From an uncultured Ruminococcus sp. (GTDB lineage Bacteria; Bacillota; Clostridia; Oscillospirales; Acutalibacteraceae): a stretch of 64,000 bases of DNA. The position numbers and the translations under genes are program-made. Positions 7,923 to 18,715 of this stretch are shown here, one piece after another (within the stretch, counting starts at the first letter, position 1; each line of letters starts with the position of its first letter). The stretch is from NCBI GenBank assembly GCA_902776975.1, contig CACYSI010000020.1, positions 1-64,000 on the forward strand. The letters run 5' to 3'. The notes beneath the pieces were generated by a model, which saw only the letters and a program-made list of their open reading frames with translations, searched no databases and was not told the DNA's origin.

Positions 7923-9281
7923 TTATTTCAAGATATCGCGCAGATCGGCAAGACCGGAGTGCTTGGTGATCACTATGACCCTGTCGCCCGGTTCTATGGT
8001 ATCTCCGCCGCCGGGCATGATGATCCTGCCGCCACGGCTGATACATACGATCTGCAGATCGCTTTTCAGGTTGAGCTTGGACAGCGGAACTCCGGTGACC
8101 GCGCTCTTCTCTCTTACGATGAACTCCAGCGCCTCGGCGCGGTCGGAGTTGATCTTGTACATTGTCTCGACGTTATTGCCTACGGTATTCTGCATACCTC
8201 TGACATAACGGATGATATACTCGCCCGTCAGCTGCTTCGGTCTGATGACGCTGTCGAGCGGCAGATTGTCCACGACAGATGAGAATTTCAGATTGCCCAG
8301 CTCAGTGACTACCTTGGCCTTGGGATTGACGTTCTTGACATACAGCGACGCGAGCAGATTCTCTTCATCGGTATCCATCAGACATACCACGCTGTCGGCG
8401 CGCTCGATATGCTCGGATAACAGCATATCCTCGTCCATAGCGTCGGCGTTGATTATCATTACCCCGTCGAGATTCTCGGAGAGCTCCTCGCAGCGATTAG
8501 CGTTTTTTTCGATGATCTTGACGTTTACGCCTGCCTCGCGCAGTATGCGCGCGAGATAAAAGCCTATCTTACTGCCGCCGAGGATAAAGACCAGGCGGCC
8601 CTTGTTAGAGATAGTCCCCAAATGCTTGAGCAGCTTTGCCGCCGCGCCGGACGGCGCGACAAAGGACACCATGTCGTCGGTCTTAAGGACAAAGTCGCCG
8701 GTCGGGATGAACACCTCGCCGCCGCGCTCTACAAACACGATGCGAACGGAGCCCTTGAGGATAGACGAGCAGTCGACTACGCGTTTACCCGCTATGGGAG
8801 AGCTCTCCTGAAGGCGGATCTTTATGAAGTCGATCATTCCCTTGGCAAAGGAGCTGATCTTGATCGCTCCGGGGAACTTCACCAGACGGGCGATCTCATT
8901 AGCGCAGGTATACTCGGGGTTGATAGCCAGCGTCAGCTTAAGATCCTCCTTGACTATTTCCACGTCGTTGATATACTCGGGATTGCGGACACGCGCTATG
9001 GTAGAGGGCACGCCGGCGTTTTTCGCGAGCAGACAGGTATACAGGTTGAGCTCGTCGGTGGCGGTGACGGCGATCAGCAGATCGCAGCTCTCCACCCCCG
9101 CCTCGTGCAAAACGCAGTAGGTAGCGCCGTTGCCTTCGATCGCCATTACGTTTTGGGTCTCGCTCATTTTTTCAAGCGCCCCTACGCTTTCATCTATCAC
9201 GGTGATCGAGTGTCCCTCAAGATTCAACTGCTCGGCTATAGAGCGTCCTACTCTGCCGCAGCCTACGATAATAATATTCAT
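7923..9281 (-). CDS. trkA: Trk system regulatory protein TrkA
   Basis: A 452-aa cytoplasmic protein made of two tandem RCK units. The N-terminal Rossmann domain starts MNIIIVGCGRVGRSIAEQL, with an acidic residue in IDES after strand 2, as for NAD(H). A second Rossmann domain begins near residue 230 with FILGGSKIGFYLARIL. Each is followed by an RCK_C ligand domain. TrkA rings bind NAD(H) or ATP/ADP and open or close TrkH. The start has GAGG upstream. It lies between a KtrA-type gene and trkH. Confidence 0.93.
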   Translation of the reverse strand: MNIIIVGCGRVGRSIAEQLNLEGHSITVIDESVGALEKMSETQNVMAIEGNGATYCVLHEAGVESCDLLIAVTATDELNLYTCLLAKNAGVPSTIARVRNPEYINDVEIVKEDLKLTLAINPEYTCANEIARLVKFPGAIKISSFAKGMIDFIKIRLQESSPIAGKRVVDCSSILKGSVRIVFVERGGEVFIPTGDFVLKTDDMVSFVAPSGAAAKLLKHLGTISNKGRLVFILGGSKIGFYLARILREAGVNVKIIEKNANRCEELSENLDGVMIINADAMDEDMLLSEHIERADSVVCLMDTDEENLLASLYVKNVNPKAKVVTELGNLKFSSVVDNLPLDSVIRPKQLTGEYIIRYVRGMQNTVGNNVETMYKINSDRAEALEFIVREKSAVTGVPLSKLNLKSDLQIVCISRGGRIIMPGGGDTIEPGDRVIVITKHSGLADLRDILK

Positions 9282-9359
9282 ATAACTACCTCAACAAATG
9301 ACCTTATCGCAACGGATACATCCGTAAAACTGTATTTTGATCGAGATCAAGCCTATCGT

Positions 9360-10007
9360 TTAAAACTTGAAGCACTTTTTGAGCGCCTTGTACTCGCCCA
9401 GCACCAAAAGATTCATATCTTTTGTGAGGACCGTTTCGGGCAAGATCGTAAAGTTCATCACATCGTTCTTTTTAACGCCTATGACAGTCAGATTGTATTT
9501 TCTTCTGATATCCAGATTGATTATGCTTTTGCCGATCCACTCTTCGGGAACATCCACCTCATAAAGCGAATTGTTCTCGTCCAGCTCGATATAATCTATG
9601 ATATGGTAAGAGCTGTACCTTATAGCCGCCCATTTAGCTATCTGCTTTTCGGGATATACCACTTTGTCGGCGCCGTTGCGCAGCAGAAATCTCTCCTGCC
9701 CGTCGCGCTCGGCGCGGGCGACGACAAAAGCGGCTCCCAGCTCCTTTAATAAATATGTGGTTTCGAGAGAGCTCTGAAAATCATTGCTGATAGTCACATA
9801 GCAGATATCAAAGTTGTTGACGCCGAGCGTACGAAGAAAAGCCTCGTTGGTGCTGTCTCCGATGCGGGCGTCAGTGATGATGTCCATCATATCGTTGACC
9901 TTATCTTCATCATGGTCTATACCCAGCACCTCATGTCCGAGCTTGTTCAGCTCGATCGCGATGTTCTTTCCGAACCTTCCGAGTCCGATCAATAAAACAG
10001 ATTTCAT
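9360..10007 (-). CDS. ktrA: KtrA-type potassium channel regulatory subunit
   Basis: A 215-aa single-unit RCK protein: a Rossmann domain (GLGRFGKNIAIELNKLG, then GIDHDEDKV) followed by an RCK_C domain from about residue 140. In Firmicutes such proteins form octameric rings under KtrB, bind ATP/ADP through the N-domain and often c-di-AMP through the C-domain. The gene follows ktrB by 92 bases on the same strand. AAGGAG precedes the ATG. Whether this copy binds c-di-AMP cannot be told from sequence alone. Confidence 0.9.
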   Translation of the reverse strand: MKSVLLIGLGRFGKNIAIELNKLGHEVLGIDHDEDKVNDMMDIITDARIGDSTNEAFLRTLGVNNFDICYVTISNDFQSSLETTYLLKELGAAFVVARAERDGQERFLLRNGADKVVYPEKQIAKWAAIRYSSYHIIDYIELDENNSLYEVDVPEEWIGKSIINLDIRRKYNLTVIGVKKNDVMNFTILPETVLTKDMNLLVLGEYKALKKCFKF

Positions 10008-10099
10008 AATGTATCTCCTTGGAACATACCTAAAATACTATCCGACAGAGTCGGTTTTTCTTCAGTCCGTTATGATTAATCCGATTGTTACCGGTCGAT

Positions 10100-11437
10100 T
10101 TATCCGACCGTGATACTCTCCACGGGCAGCTTGGACAGCTTCTTGGATGAACCCGATAAAGCGGCGAAGATCACGGTCAAACCGCCGACTCTGCCTAAGA
10201 ACATGAGCATGATCAATGTGATCCTGGACACTATACCGAGTGTCGGTGTGATACCGAGCGTCAAACCGACGGTACCGATCGCCGAAGCAGTCTCAAAAAG
10301 ACATACACCGAAAGGCAGCTCTTCGACCGCGCATATCACCGACGCGCCGGCAAAGCACAACGTGATATACATCAAAAAAACGGTAGATGCCATTTTGACG
10401 GCGCCTGCTTCGACCCTTCTGCCGAAGCACTCGGGGTCTTCTTTGCGATTGAAGCAGGAATGCGCGTTCAGAAGCAACACGGCGACCGTAGTTGTCTTCA
10501 TGCCGCCTGCCGTAGATCCCGGAGAACCGCCGATAAGCATAAGCATGATGAAAATCGCCTGCCCTATCGTCGTCATGGAGTTAAGATCTAACGTGTTAAA
10601 TCCCGCCGTTCGCGTAGTTACAGACTGAAACAGTGAGCCGAGTATCCGTTCGCCGAGCGGCAGCCCGGCAAAATCACGCAGAAAGAAAAGTACGGCGGGT
10701 ACAGCTATCAGTACGGCGGAGGTGATCAGGATGACTTTGCTCTGCAAACTGTAACGTTTTAATCGAAATCTATATGTAACGACGTCCTTCCACGTTAAAA
10801 AGCCGATGCCGCCTATGGTTATCAACAGCATCAGAACGATATTGATAACTGGATCAGTCGAGTAGGAAGTCATCGAAGCGAACTTTTGATCCGGCTTGCC
10901 CAAGAGATCAAAGCCGGCGTTGCAGAAAGCGGAAACAGAGTGAAATATCGCCAGCCATATCCCTCTCACCCCGTAGTCTGTGATAAACACGGGCATCATA
11001 ACAGCCGCGCCGATCAGTTCTATGATCGCGGTACCCTTGAGCACAAATTTTGTCAGTCTGACGATGCCTCCGAGGTTCGGCGCGGAAATGGCGCTTTGCA
11101 TAGTGCTCCTCTGGCTGAAAGAGAGCTTCCTGCCCGAAAGCATCGCAAAGGACATCGCCATCGTTATAACGCCGAGACCGCCGATCTGTATCAGGGTCAG
11201 GATCACCGCCTGACCGAACCCGGACCAATAAGTTGCTGTGTCCTGCACTACCAGACCGGTGACGCACACCGCCGAGGTCGAAGTAAAGAGAGCCTGATCG
11301 AAGGGCGTAAAGCCGCCGCTTTGCGATGATATAGGCAGCATGAGGATCAAAGCCCCCAAAACAACGACTCCTATAAATCCGAGAAAGATGATCTGAAACG
11401 AAGTCAGCCGCTTCGCTTTCTTTTTGCTGTTTGTCAT
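10100..11437 (-). CDS. ktrB: KtrB-type potassium uptake channel subunit
   Basis: A 445-aa TrkH/KtrB-superfamily channel with four pore repeats; TSTSAVCVTG, SAFCNAGFDLLG, TTRTAGFNTLD and ASAIGTVGLTLG are the selectivity loops. The N-terminus is short and basic (TNSKKKAKR), as in KtrB. I take the ATG at 11437 (AAGGAG five bases upstream) rather than an in-frame start 53 codons earlier, whose extra residues do not look like protein. It is the first gene of a run ktrB-ktrA-trkA-trkH. The 5' leader is structured. Confidence 0.9.
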   Translation of the reverse strand: MTNSKKKAKRLTSFQIIFLGFIGVVVLGALILMLPISSQSGGFTPFDQALFTSTSAVCVTGLVVQDTATYWSGFGQAVILTLIQIGGLGVITMAMSFAMLSGRKLSFSQRSTMQSAISAPNLGGIVRLTKFVLKGTAIIELIGAAVMMPVFITDYGVRGIWLAIFHSVSAFCNAGFDLLGKPDQKFASMTSYSTDPVINIVLMLLITIGGIGFLTWKDVVTYRFRLKRYSLQSKVILITSAVLIAVPAVLFFLRDFAGLPLGERILGSLFQSVTTRTAGFNTLDLNSMTTIGQAIFIMLMLIGGSPGSTAGGMKTTTVAVLLLNAHSCFNRKEDPECFGRRVEAGAVKMASTVFLMYITLCFAGASVICAVEELPFGVCLFETASAIGTVGLTLGITPTLGIVSRITLIMLMFLGRVGGLTVIFAALSGSSKKLSKLPVESITVG

Positions 11438-11462
11438 AAGCGCTCCTTGTTTTCCCTCGGTC

Positions 11463-11572
11463 AGCCGGTTCTGTATCGGCTTATTTCCGATATGTTCCGC
11501 GCTGCCGCTCATACAAAACGGGGGCTCGTGATTATCGGGACGAAGAACGCCGCCGACAGCGTCGCCGCTGTC
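11463..11572 (-). promoter_or_regulatory. Structured 5' leader of ktrB
   Basis: Ahead of ktrB the minus strand shows GACAGCG-GCGA-CGCTGTC (11555-11572, a GNRA-type tetraloop hairpin) and further on AGCCG/CGGCT (11463-11481). I looked for the ydaO-type c-di-AMP riboswitch that often precedes ktr genes and did not find its conserved segments. The role is unknown. Confidence 0.4.
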
Positions 11573-11764
11573 AGCCGTTACCCTAATCATCCCCATAAGT
11601 AGCTATATTTTACATCAACATGACCCGAAATTCAATATCATAATAGAAATATAACGCCAAAATGTTACTGTGCAGGCGGAGATTTCTGTTCGCCCGACAA
11701 ACACCTCCTCAACTCCTGCGCATAATATTTGAATAACGGCAGACGGAAAGTTTACAATTTTTTC

Positions 11765-11793
11765 TTTATTTTTCAGATACTGTATGCTATAAT
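11765..11793 (+). promoter_or_regulatory. Extended -10 promoter for secA
   Basis: TATAAT (11788-11793) is preceded by TGC, an extended -10 element. The -35 region at 17-bp spacing is weak (TTTATT). The transcript would have a leader of about 55 nt. Confidence 0.65.
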
Positions 11794-11856
11794 GGAGTTT
11801 AAAATGGGGTTATATGGGTAAGTGTACCTATTAACTGTTACGAAAGGAATGATAAT

Positions 11857-14754
11857 ATGGGCCTTTTTAAAGCGCTGTTCGGCGACTACTCCGCCCGCGA
11901 GCTTAAGCGTATCCGCCCGATATGCGACAAGGTGCTCGCCTTGGAGTCAAAATACGCCGCCATGAGCGAAAAAGAGCTCAAATCTCAGACAGATATATTG
12001 AAAAACCGCCTCAAAAACGGTGAGACTACAGACGATATCCTGCCCGACGCCTTTGCGGTATGCAGAGAGGCATCGTGGAGGGTGCTGGGCATGAAGCACT
12101 TTCCCGTACAGATCATCGGCGGCATAGTGCTGCATCAGGGACGTATCGCCGAGATGAAGACAGGTGAAGGTAAGACGCTGGTAGCTACCCTGCCCGCGTA
12201 CCTCAACGCGCTGACAGGCGAGGGCGTACATATCGTCACCGTCAACGACTACCTCGCCAAGCGTGACTCGGAGTGGATGGGCAAGCTGTATCGCTGGCTC
12301 GGTCTGAGCGTAGGTCTCATCATCCACGACATCCCCGTAAACGAGCGCAAGCCTATGTATGCCGCCGACATCACCTACGGCACCAACAACGAGCTGGGCT
12401 TTGACTATCTGCGCGACAACATGGTCGTCTACAAGGAGCAGAAGGTACAGCGTCAGCACGCCTTCGCTATCGTGGACGAGGTCGACTCCATCCTCATAGA
12501 TGAGGCGCGTACTCCTCTTATCATATCCGGTAAGGGCGACGAGGCGAGCGACCTGTACGAGCGTGCGGACAAGCTCGCGCGCACCATGAAGAAATATGTA
12601 TTCACCGAGATCGACACCAAGCAGGATCTCGAGGAGTTCTATCAGGAAAACAACATCGACTATGTAGTGGATGAGAAGGCGCATACAGCCACGCTCACCC
12701 AGCTCGGCGTTAAGAAATCGGAGAACTACTTCGGTCTTGAAAATCTCTCCGATCCCGACAACGTCACCATACAGCACCATATAAACCAGGCTATCAAGGC
12801 TCACGGCTGCATGAAAAACGAGGTCAACTACGTCGTCAAGGACGGCGAGGTCATCATCGTAGACGAGTTCACCGGCCGTCTGATGTACGGCAGACGCTAT
12901 AACGAGGGTCTGCATCAGGCGATCGAAGCCAAAGAGGGCGTAAAGGTCGAGAGCGAGTCCAAGACCCTCGCCACCATAACCTTCCAGAACTTTTTCAGGC
13001 TGTACGGAAAGCTCTCGGGCATGACAGGTACCGCCAAGACCGAAGAAGAAGAGTTCCAGGAGATATACAACCTCGACGTAGTCGAGATACCCACAAACAA
13101 ACAGGTCATCAGACAGGATAAGGAGGACGCTATCTACCGCACTGAGCGCGGAAAGTTCCTCTCTATCATCGAAGAGATCAAGCAGGCTCACGCAAAGGGT
13201 CAGCCCGTGCTGGTAGGTACGATCTCCATAGAGAAGAGTGAACAGCTCTCAAAGCTGCTCAAGAAGAGCGGCGTCCAGCATAACGTACTCAACGCCAAGC
13301 ACCATGAGAAAGAGGCTGAGATAGTCGCTCAGGCAGGTAAGCTCGGAGCGGTCACCATAGCTACCAACATGGCAGGCCGAGGCACGGATATCGTGCTCGG
13401 AGGCAACGCCGAGTACATGGCTAAGGCTCAGCTGCGCAAGGACGGCTATGACGACGATACCATAGCCGAGGCCACGGGCTTTGCCGAGACTGACGATCCC
13501 GTCATCACAGAAGCGAGAGAGAAGTATCAGCAGTATTACAAAGAGCACAAGACAGAGACAGACGCCGAGGCGGAGCAGGTACGCGCCGCCGGAGGTCTGT
13601 ATATCATAGGCACCGAGCGTCACGAGAGCCGCCGTATCGACAACCAGCTTCGCGGACGTTCCGGACGTCAGGGCGACCCCGGTCAGAGCAGGTTCTTCCT
13701 GTCCTGCGACGACGATCTGATGCGTATCTTCGGCGGCGACAGGATGGCGGCTATCCTCGACCGCATGAATATCGAAGAGGATCAGCCCATCGAGAGCAAG
13801 ATGCTGACCAACATCGTCGAGAGCTCTCAGCAGAAGGTCGAGAGCCGCAACTTTGCTATCCGTAAGTCCGTACTTGACTACGACGACGTCATGAACCGTC
13901 AGCGTGAGATCATCTACGGTCAGCGCAATCAGGTACTCGACGGCGAGGATGTACATGACACTGTTGTCAAGATGGTCACAGACACTATCGAGAACAACGT
14001 CAATATGTTCTGCGCCGACGATATGGACAAGGACAACTGGAACCTCGCGGGTCTCAACGAGCTGTACCGCAACTGGCTGATAAGCGACAGCAACAAGTTC
14101 AGCTTTACCCCCGAGGAGCTTGCCGATACATACAAAGAGGACATCGTGAAAACTCTGCAGGACAGAGCTTTGGCGATGTACGAAGAGAACGAGCGTCTCG
14201 TCGGCTCCGACGCGATGCGCGAGATGGAGCGTATCTATCTCTTGAAGACCGTCGATACCTACTGGATGGAGCACATCGACAACATGGATCAGCTCAAGCA
14301 GGGTATCCGCCTGCGCGCCTACGGTCAGAGAGACCCGGTAGTCGAGTTCCGTATAGAGGGCTTCGATATGTTCGACGAGATGATCGAGACCATCCGTCAG
14401 GAGACGGCAAGGCTGATACTCGTAGCGCCTAAGCGCGTCTTTGAGATACAGAAGAAGCGCGAGGAGCTGGAGGCTAAGCGCCGCGAGATGGAAGAGAAGG
14501 CTGCCGCCGCTCATCAGGTTATCCTTAAGACCGAAGAGGACAGAAAGCCCAAGCCCTCGGCTGTAGAGTTGGGGCTCAAGCGTGAGCAGGTAGCTAAGCC
14601 CGTAGAGTTCTCGGGCGACGGCACTGTATCTACCAACAGAACCGTCGTAAACAAAAAGAAAAAGCCCGGTCCCAACGATCCCTGCTGGTGCGGTTCGGGC
14701 AAGAAGTATAAAAAATGTCACAAACCGATAGATGAGGGATATCAAAATGGGTAA
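11857..14754 (+). CDS. secA: Preprotein translocase ATPase SecA
   Basis: A 965-aa motor that pushes unfolded preproteins through SecYEG. Visible in order: N-terminal helicase domain with Walker A KTGEGKT (101-107), [20 protein letters not shown] around the DEAD-type motif, the preprotein cross-linking domain, the second helicase domain ([35 protein letters not shown]), the scaffold and wing domains, and a C-terminal zinc-binding SEC-C tail ([13 protein letters not shown]). Length is at the upper end for Firmicutes, partly from an insert near residue 520-570. Start context is AAGGAATGATAAT-ATG. The stop overlaps the gltX start by 8 bases. Confidence 0.97.
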   Translation: MGLFKALFGDYSARELKRIRPICDKVLALESKYAAMSEKELKSQTDILKNRLKNGETTDDILPDAFAVCREASWRVLGMKHFPVQIIGGIVLHQGRIAEMKTGEGKTLVATLPAYLNALTGEGVHIVTVNDYLAKRDSEWMGKLYRWLGLSVGLIIHDIPVNERKPMYAADITYGTNNELGFDYLRDNMVVYKEQKVQRQHAFAIVDEVDSILIDEARTPLIISGKGDEASDLYERADKLARTMKKYVFTEIDTKQDLEEFYQENNIDYVVDEKAHTATLTQLGVKKSENYFGLENLSDPDNVTIQHHINQAIKAHGCMKNEVNYVVKDGEVIIVDEFTGRLMYGRRYNEGLHQAIEAKEGVKVESESKTLATITFQNFFRLYGKLSGMTGTAKTEEEEFQEIYNLDVVEIPTNKQVIRQDKEDAIYRTERGKFLSIIEEIKQAHAKGQPVLVGTISIEKSEQLSKLLKKSGVQHNVLNAKHHEKEAEIVAQAGKLGAVTIATNMAGRGTDIVLGGNAEYMAKAQLRKDGYDDDTIAEATGFAETDDPVITEAREKYQQYYKEHKTETDAEAEQVRAAGGLYIIGTERHESRRIDNQLRGRSGRQGDPGQSRFFLSCDDDLMRIFGGDRMAAILDRMNIEEDQPIESKMLTNIVESSQQKVESRNFAIRKSVLDYDDVMNRQREIIYGQRNQVLDGEDVHDTVVKMVTDTIENNVNMFCADDMDKDNWNLAGLNELYRNWLISDSNKFSFTPEELADTYKEDIVKTLQDRALAMYEENERLVGSDAMREMERIYLLKTVDTYWMEHIDNMDQLKQGIRLRAYGQRDPVVEFRIEGFDMFDEMIETIRQETARLILVAPKRVFEIQKKREELEAKRREMEEKAAAAHQVILKTEEDRKPKPSAVELGLKREQVAKPVEFSGDGTVSTNRTVVNKKKKPGPNDPCWCGSGKKYKKCHKPIDEGYQNG

Positions 14755-16204
14755 GGTAAGAACACGCTTCGCTCCCAGTCCGACGGGCTTCATGCATGTC
14801 GGCAACCTGAGAACGGCGCTGTATGAATACTTAGTAGCAAAAAGTCAGGACGGAACCTTCGTCCTGCGTATAGAGGATACGGATCAGGAGCGCTATGTAG
14901 AGGGCGCCGTTGACGTAATCTACAAGACTCTTGAGACAGCCGGTCTCAAGCATGACGAGGGTCCCGACATAGGCGGCGACTACGGCCCCTATGTACAGAG
15001 CGAGCGCAAGGATATGTATCTGCCCTACGCCGAGCAGCTCATAAAAGAGGGTAAGGCGTACCGCTGCTTCTGCACCAAGGAGCGCCTCGAGAAGATACAG
15101 AGCGAGACCGTAGGCGGCGGCTACGACCGTCATTGTAGAAACCTGTCGGAAGCCGAGATCCGAGAGAAGCTGGACGCGGGCGTCCCCTATGTCATCCGAC
15201 AGAAGATGCCTACCGAGGGCAGCACTACCTTTGTCGACGCTGTCTTCGGCGAGATCACGGTAGATAACAGCGAGCTGCAGGATCAGATACTCATAAAGCA
15301 GGACGGCTACCCCACCTACAACTTCGCAAACGTCATAGACGACCACACCATGGGCATAACCCATGTAGTGCGCGGTTCAGAGTATCTCAGTTCCACGCCT
15401 AAGTACAATCTGCTGTACGAGGCTTTCGGCTGGGAGATACCCACCTACATCCACCTGCCGCTGATAAACGGAAAAAACGACGACGGCACTGTCTCAAAGC
15501 TCTCTAAGCGCCACGGCTCCACGGGCTTTGAGGATCTTATAAAGGACGGCTACCTGCCAGAGGCTATCATCAACTACATCGCCCTGCTCGGCTGGTGCCC
15601 CAAGGATAATCAGGAGATTTTTACTCTGCAGGAGCTATGCGAGGTCTTTGACATAGAAGGGATCAGCAAGAGTCCGTCCGTGTTCGACTACGACAAGCTC
15701 GAGTGGTTCAACGGCGAGTATATCAAGGCTATGTCCGACGAGCAGTTCGCCGGTATCTGCGCTCCGTACTTCGATCAGGCTTTAGGCGATAAGGAGCTTG
15801 ACCGCGTAAAGCTCGCCTCGATACTCAAGCAGCGCACCACTAAGCTCACCGACATACCCGAGAAGATTGACTTCTTCGCCGCTCTGCCCGAGTATGACAA
15901 GGAGCTGTTCTATAACAAAAAGAGCAAGACCAACGCCGACAACGCGCCCGTGATGCTCAAGGCGGTATATGACGAGCTCAAGGCTCTGCCCGAGTGGAAC
16001 GCCGACAGCCTGCATGACGCGCTGATAAACCTCGCCGTAAAGCTCGAGGTCAAGAACGGCACCGTGATGTGGCCTGCCCGTATCGCCGTTGCGGGAAAGA
16101 CCGTGACTCCCGGCGGAGCCATCGAGATCCTCGATATCTTAGGCAGAGACGAGAGTCTAAGACGCATGGAGCTGGGACTGGAGAAGCTAGCCCCCCTTTC
16201 CTAA
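14747..16204 (+). CDS. gltX: Glutamyl-tRNA synthetase
   Basis: A 485-aa class I synthetase charging tRNA-Glu. [18 protein letters not shown] carries the HIGH-type motif (HVGN) and VSKLSKRHG the KMSKS-type loop (KLSKR). The C-terminal helical anticodon domain is present. The start at 14747 has GAGGG eight bases ahead inside the end of secA; the earlier ATG at 14732 has no site. The last codons (LAPLS, TAA) lie in the left arm of a palindromic repeat. glnS follows in the same direction, so this organism charges tRNA-Gln directly. Confidence 0.96.
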   Translation: MGKVRTRFAPSPTGFMHVGNLRTALYEYLVAKSQDGTFVLRIEDTDQERYVEGAVDVIYKTLETAGLKHDEGPDIGGDYGPYVQSERKDMYLPYAEQLIKEGKAYRCFCTKERLEKIQSETVGGGYDRHCRNLSEAEIREKLDAGVPYVIRQKMPTEGSTTFVDAVFGEITVDNSELQDQILIKQDGYPTYNFANVIDDHTMGITHVVRGSEYLSSTPKYNLLYEAFGWEIPTYIHLPLINGKNDDGTVSKLSKRHGSTGFEDLIKDGYLPEAIINYIALLGWCPKDNQEIFTLQELCEVFDIEGISKSPSVFDYDKLEWFNGEYIKAMSDEQFAGICAPYFDQALGDKELDRVKLASILKQRTTKLTDIPEKIDFFAALPEYDKELFYNKKSKTNADNAPVMLKAVYDELKALPEWNADSLHDALINLAVKLEVKNGTVMWPARIAVAGKTVTPGGAIEILDILGRDESLRRMELGLEKLAPLS

Positions 16205-16315
16205 GGGGGCTGTCACCGACGCTTGCGTCCGGTGACCGGGGGGTGCAAAATCCCGACCTTTGAGCGGCAACCCTCCGGCGCTTTGCGCCACCTCCCTTAG
16301 AAAAGGGAGGCTTTT
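16189..16315. repeat. Palindromic intergenic element, gltX/glnS gap
   Basis: Left end: AGCCCCC-CTTTCCTAAG-GGGGCT-type hairpin (16189-16211). Interior: GTCACCG/CGGTGAC pair. Right end: CCTCCCTT-AGAA-AAGGGAGG (16291-16310) then CTTTT. The layout matches the other TIR elements in this window (two terminal hairpins, GTCACCG inside), but this one resembles them only loosely. It supplies the gltX stop codon and could end transcription. Confidence 0.65.
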
Positions 16316-16343
16316 CACCATTAACTAAAATGAGGGAATGTAT

Positions 16344-18038
16344 ATGACAGATGAAATCAAGAATATCGTAGATAATACCGAGGAGATGTCCTCAAACTTT
16401 ATCCACACGATGATAGAAAAAGATACAGCCGAAGGCGGCGACTATTACGGAATGAAGGTGCATACGCGCTTTCCGCCCGAGCCTAACGGCTATCTGCACA
16501 TAGGTCACGCTAAGGCTATCTGCATCGACTTCGGCACGGCGCTCAAGTTCGGCGGTGTATGCAACCTGCGTATGGACGACACCAACCCCACCAAGGAGGA
16601 TGTGGAGTTTGTCGACGCTATCAAAGAGGATATACACTGGCTGGGCTTTGACTGGGAGGATCGCTTTTACTACGCGTCCGAGTACTTTGACAAGATGTAC
16701 GAGAGCGCTGTGGAGCTGATCAAAAAGGGGCTTGCGTACATCTGCGAGCTTACGCCCGAGCAGATGCGCGAGTACAGAGGCGACCTGAGCACACCCGCTA
16801 AGTCTCCCTACCGTGACAGACCTGTCGAAGAGAGCCTTATGCTCTTTGAAAAGATGAAGAACGGCGAAGTTGAGGACGGCAAGATGACTCTGCGCGCCAA
16901 GATAGACCTCGCGTCGGGCAACTTCAATATGCGCGATCCCGTCATATATCGAATCAACCGTCTGCGTCATCACCGCACCGGCGACAAGTGGTGCATCTAC
17001 CCGATGTACGACTTCGCCCACCCGATAGAAGACGCCATGGAGGGCATCACCCACAGCCTGTGCTCGCTCGAGTTTGAAGATCACAGACCGCTGTATGACT
17101 GGGTCATCAGCAACGTCACCCTGCCCGCAAAGCCGAGGCAGATCGAATTTGCCCGTCTCGGCATCAACAACACCGTGATGTCCAAGCGTAAGCTGCGCGC
17201 CCTTGTAGAGGGCGGCTATGTGAACGGCTGGGACGATCCGCGCATGCCTACCCTGTGCGGACTGCGCAGACGCGGCTACACGCCTAAGTCCATACGCAGC
17301 TTCTGCGACCGCATCGGCGTGAGCAAGGTCAACTCTACCGTAGAATACGATTTTCTCGAGCACTGTCTTAGAGAGGACCTCAACATGACCGCTCAGCGCG
17401 TCATGGTAGTGCTCGACCCGATAAAGCTGGTCATCACCAACTATCCCGAGGGACAGAGCGAGAGCTTCACTGTTGAGAACAACCCCAACAACGAGGCTGA
17501 CGGCAGCAGAGAGGTCACCTTCAGCCGCGAGTGCTGGATAGAGCGCGGCGACTTTATGGAAGAGCCGATCAAGAAGTATCAGCGCCTGTACCCCGGCAAC
17601 GAGGTACGCCTCAAAAGCGCCTATATCGTAAAATGCACAGGCTGTAAAAAGGACGAGGACGGCAACGTGGTCGAGGTATACGCCGAGTATGACCCCGAGA
17701 CCCGAGGCGGCAACACACCCGACGGCAGAAAGGTACGCGGCACCATCCACTGGGTTGACGCCGAAAACTGCCTTGACGCTGTCTGCAACCTGTACGATAA
17801 CCTATTTACCGTGCCCGATCCCGAGGCTGACGGCAGAGACTTCATCGAGTACATCAACCCCGACTCGCTCAAGACGGTCGAGGGCTGTAAGGCTGAGAAG
17901 GCTATCGCGGGCTTCAAGGCTCCGGCGTACTTCCAGTTCATGCGCACGGGCTACTTCTGCATAGACCCCGACAGCACCGACGAAAAGCTGATATTCAACA
18001 GGAGCGTAAGTCTCAAAGACGGATTCAAAAAGAAATAA
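16344..18038 (+). CDS. glnS: Glutaminyl-tRNA synthetase
   Basis: A 564-aa class I synthetase charging tRNA-Gln. [17 protein letters not shown] is the GlnRS form of the HIGH motif and VMSKRKL the KMSKS-type loop. The two beta-barrel anticodon-binding domains make up the last 220 residues, with a Cys pair ([11 protein letters not shown]) in the distal barrel. GAGGG lies seven bases before the ATG at 16344 but only one base before the in-frame ATG at 16338, so the former is preferred. A strong terminator follows. Confidence 0.96.
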   Translation: MTDEIKNIVDNTEEMSSNFIHTMIEKDTAEGGDYYGMKVHTRFPPEPNGYLHIGHAKAICIDFGTALKFGGVCNLRMDDTNPTKEDVEFVDAIKEDIHWLGFDWEDRFYYASEYFDKMYESAVELIKKGLAYICELTPEQMREYRGDLSTPAKSPYRDRPVEESLMLFEKMKNGEVEDGKMTLRAKIDLASGNFNMRDPVIYRINRLRHHRTGDKWCIYPMYDFAHPIEDAMEGITHSLCSLEFEDHRPLYDWVISNVTLPAKPRQIEFARLGINNTVMSKRKLRALVEGGYVNGWDDPRMPTLCGLRRRGYTPKSIRSFCDRIGVSKVNSTVEYDFLEHCLREDLNMTAQRVMVVLDPIKLVITNYPEGQSESFTVENNPNNEADGSREVTFSRECWIERGDFMEEPIKKYQRLYPGNEVRLKSAYIVKCTGCKKDEDGNVVEVYAEYDPETRGGNTPDGRKVRGTIHWVDAENCLDAVCNLYDNLFTVPDPEADGRDFIEYINPDSLKTVEGCKAEKAIAGFKAPAYFQFMRTGYFCIDPDSTDEKLIFNRSVSLKDGFKKK

Positions 18039-18045
18039 TCATACT

Positions 18046-18084
18046 ACAGGCGGAGCACAGACCATATACGCTCCGCCTGTTTTT
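18046..18084 (+). terminator. Rho-independent terminator after glnS
   Basis: Arms ACAGGCGGAGC (18046-18056) and GCTCCGCCTGT (18070-18080) are perfect, followed by TTTT. Confidence 0.85.
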
Positions 18085-18101
18085 ATCAAAATGAGGTTGT
18101 T

Positions 18102-18662
18102 ATGAACAGATACATAAAGCTGCTGATAGCCGTGTTGTGTATACCCCTGACCGCCTGTTGCTTTTCGGGCTGCGGACTGTTCGGTCAAAAGCCCCCGGGC
18201 GAGGATAAGATAAAAGCCGTTTTCACTGAGAACGAAGACGCGTTCAGAGCATCCGCGAAGTATCTGCTGAGCTTTGAAGACAAGTTCTCAAACCTCGAAA
18301 ACGTGTATATCACCAAGCCCGATGAAATAACGGTATACACCCGTCAGCCGGGGACGGTATATCTGGATGATCAGACAGTCAAGCCGGAGGGTAACGCCGC
18401 AGAGCATATATCGGCGCTGTTCAACGCCGGCTGTAAGAGCATAGGCATGAGCGGCTCCGCTAACACTAACTCAAACTCACCAAACTCGATATACTTCAGG
18501 ATGTGGAGCGCGACTGTCAGAGATACAGACTGCGGTATCGCCGTGTCAAAGGACGAAGGCGGCACGCCGAAAACAGAATTCATGACCAGGCTCTCCCCTA
18601 TCTCCGACGACGGCTGGTACTACTATATCTCAGACTATGAAGATTGGCGAGAGGCTCAATAA
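18102..18662 (+). CDS. Small lipoprotein of unknown function
   Basis: A 186-aa protein with a lipoprotein signal: basic MNRYIK, a hydrophobic core, and the lipobox LTAC ending at Cys19 (a second possible site is Cys24 in FSGC). The mature part is soluble and mildly acidic, with a short stretch rich in Asn/Ser (SANTNSNSPNS) and a C-terminal WYYYISDYEDW. I do not recognise the family. It should be anchored to the outer face of the cytoplasmic membrane. GAGG precedes the ATG. It stands alone between two terminators. Confidence 0.75.
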   Translation: MNRYIKLLIAVLCIPLTACCFSGCGLFGQKPPGEDKIKAVFTENEDAFRASAKYLLSFEDKFSNLENVYITKPDEITVYTRQPGTVYLDDQTVKPEGNAAEHISALFNAGCKSIGMSGSANTNSNSPNSIYFRMWSATVRDTDCGIAVSKDEGGTPKTEFMTRLSPISDDGWYYYISDYEDWREAQ

Positions 18663-18668
18663 AACTTA

Positions 18669-18700
18669 AACGGGACTGCGAAAACGCAGTCCCGTTTGTT
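18669..18700. terminator. Bidirectional terminator
   Basis: Arms ACGGGACTGCG (18670-18680) and CGCAGTCCCGT (18685-18695) with an AAAA loop and T-rich flank. It separates the lipoprotein gene from the converging alpha-galactosidase gene. Confidence 0.85.
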
Positions 18701-18715
18701 ATAAACATATTATTA

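Larger units (their letters stand above)
11438..11856. other. 419-bp divergent intergenic region ktrB/secA
   Basis: It holds the structured ktrB leader on one side (to about 11600) and the secA promoter at 11765-11793 on the other. No convincing ORF or RNA gene was seen between them. Confidence 0.6.

Noticed and set aside
11438..11640. c-di-AMP (ydaO-type) riboswitch before ktrB
   Set aside because: The conserved segments of that class were not found in the leader.
13249..14805. Long open frame (518 codons) antisense to secA
   Set aside because: It lies wholly over secA, which has every expected domain; the antisense product has no domain and a composition typical of a reversed GC-biased gene.
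16392..17750. Long open frame (452 codons) antisense to glnS
   Set aside because: A shadow of glnS; no motif, start context or homologous pattern.
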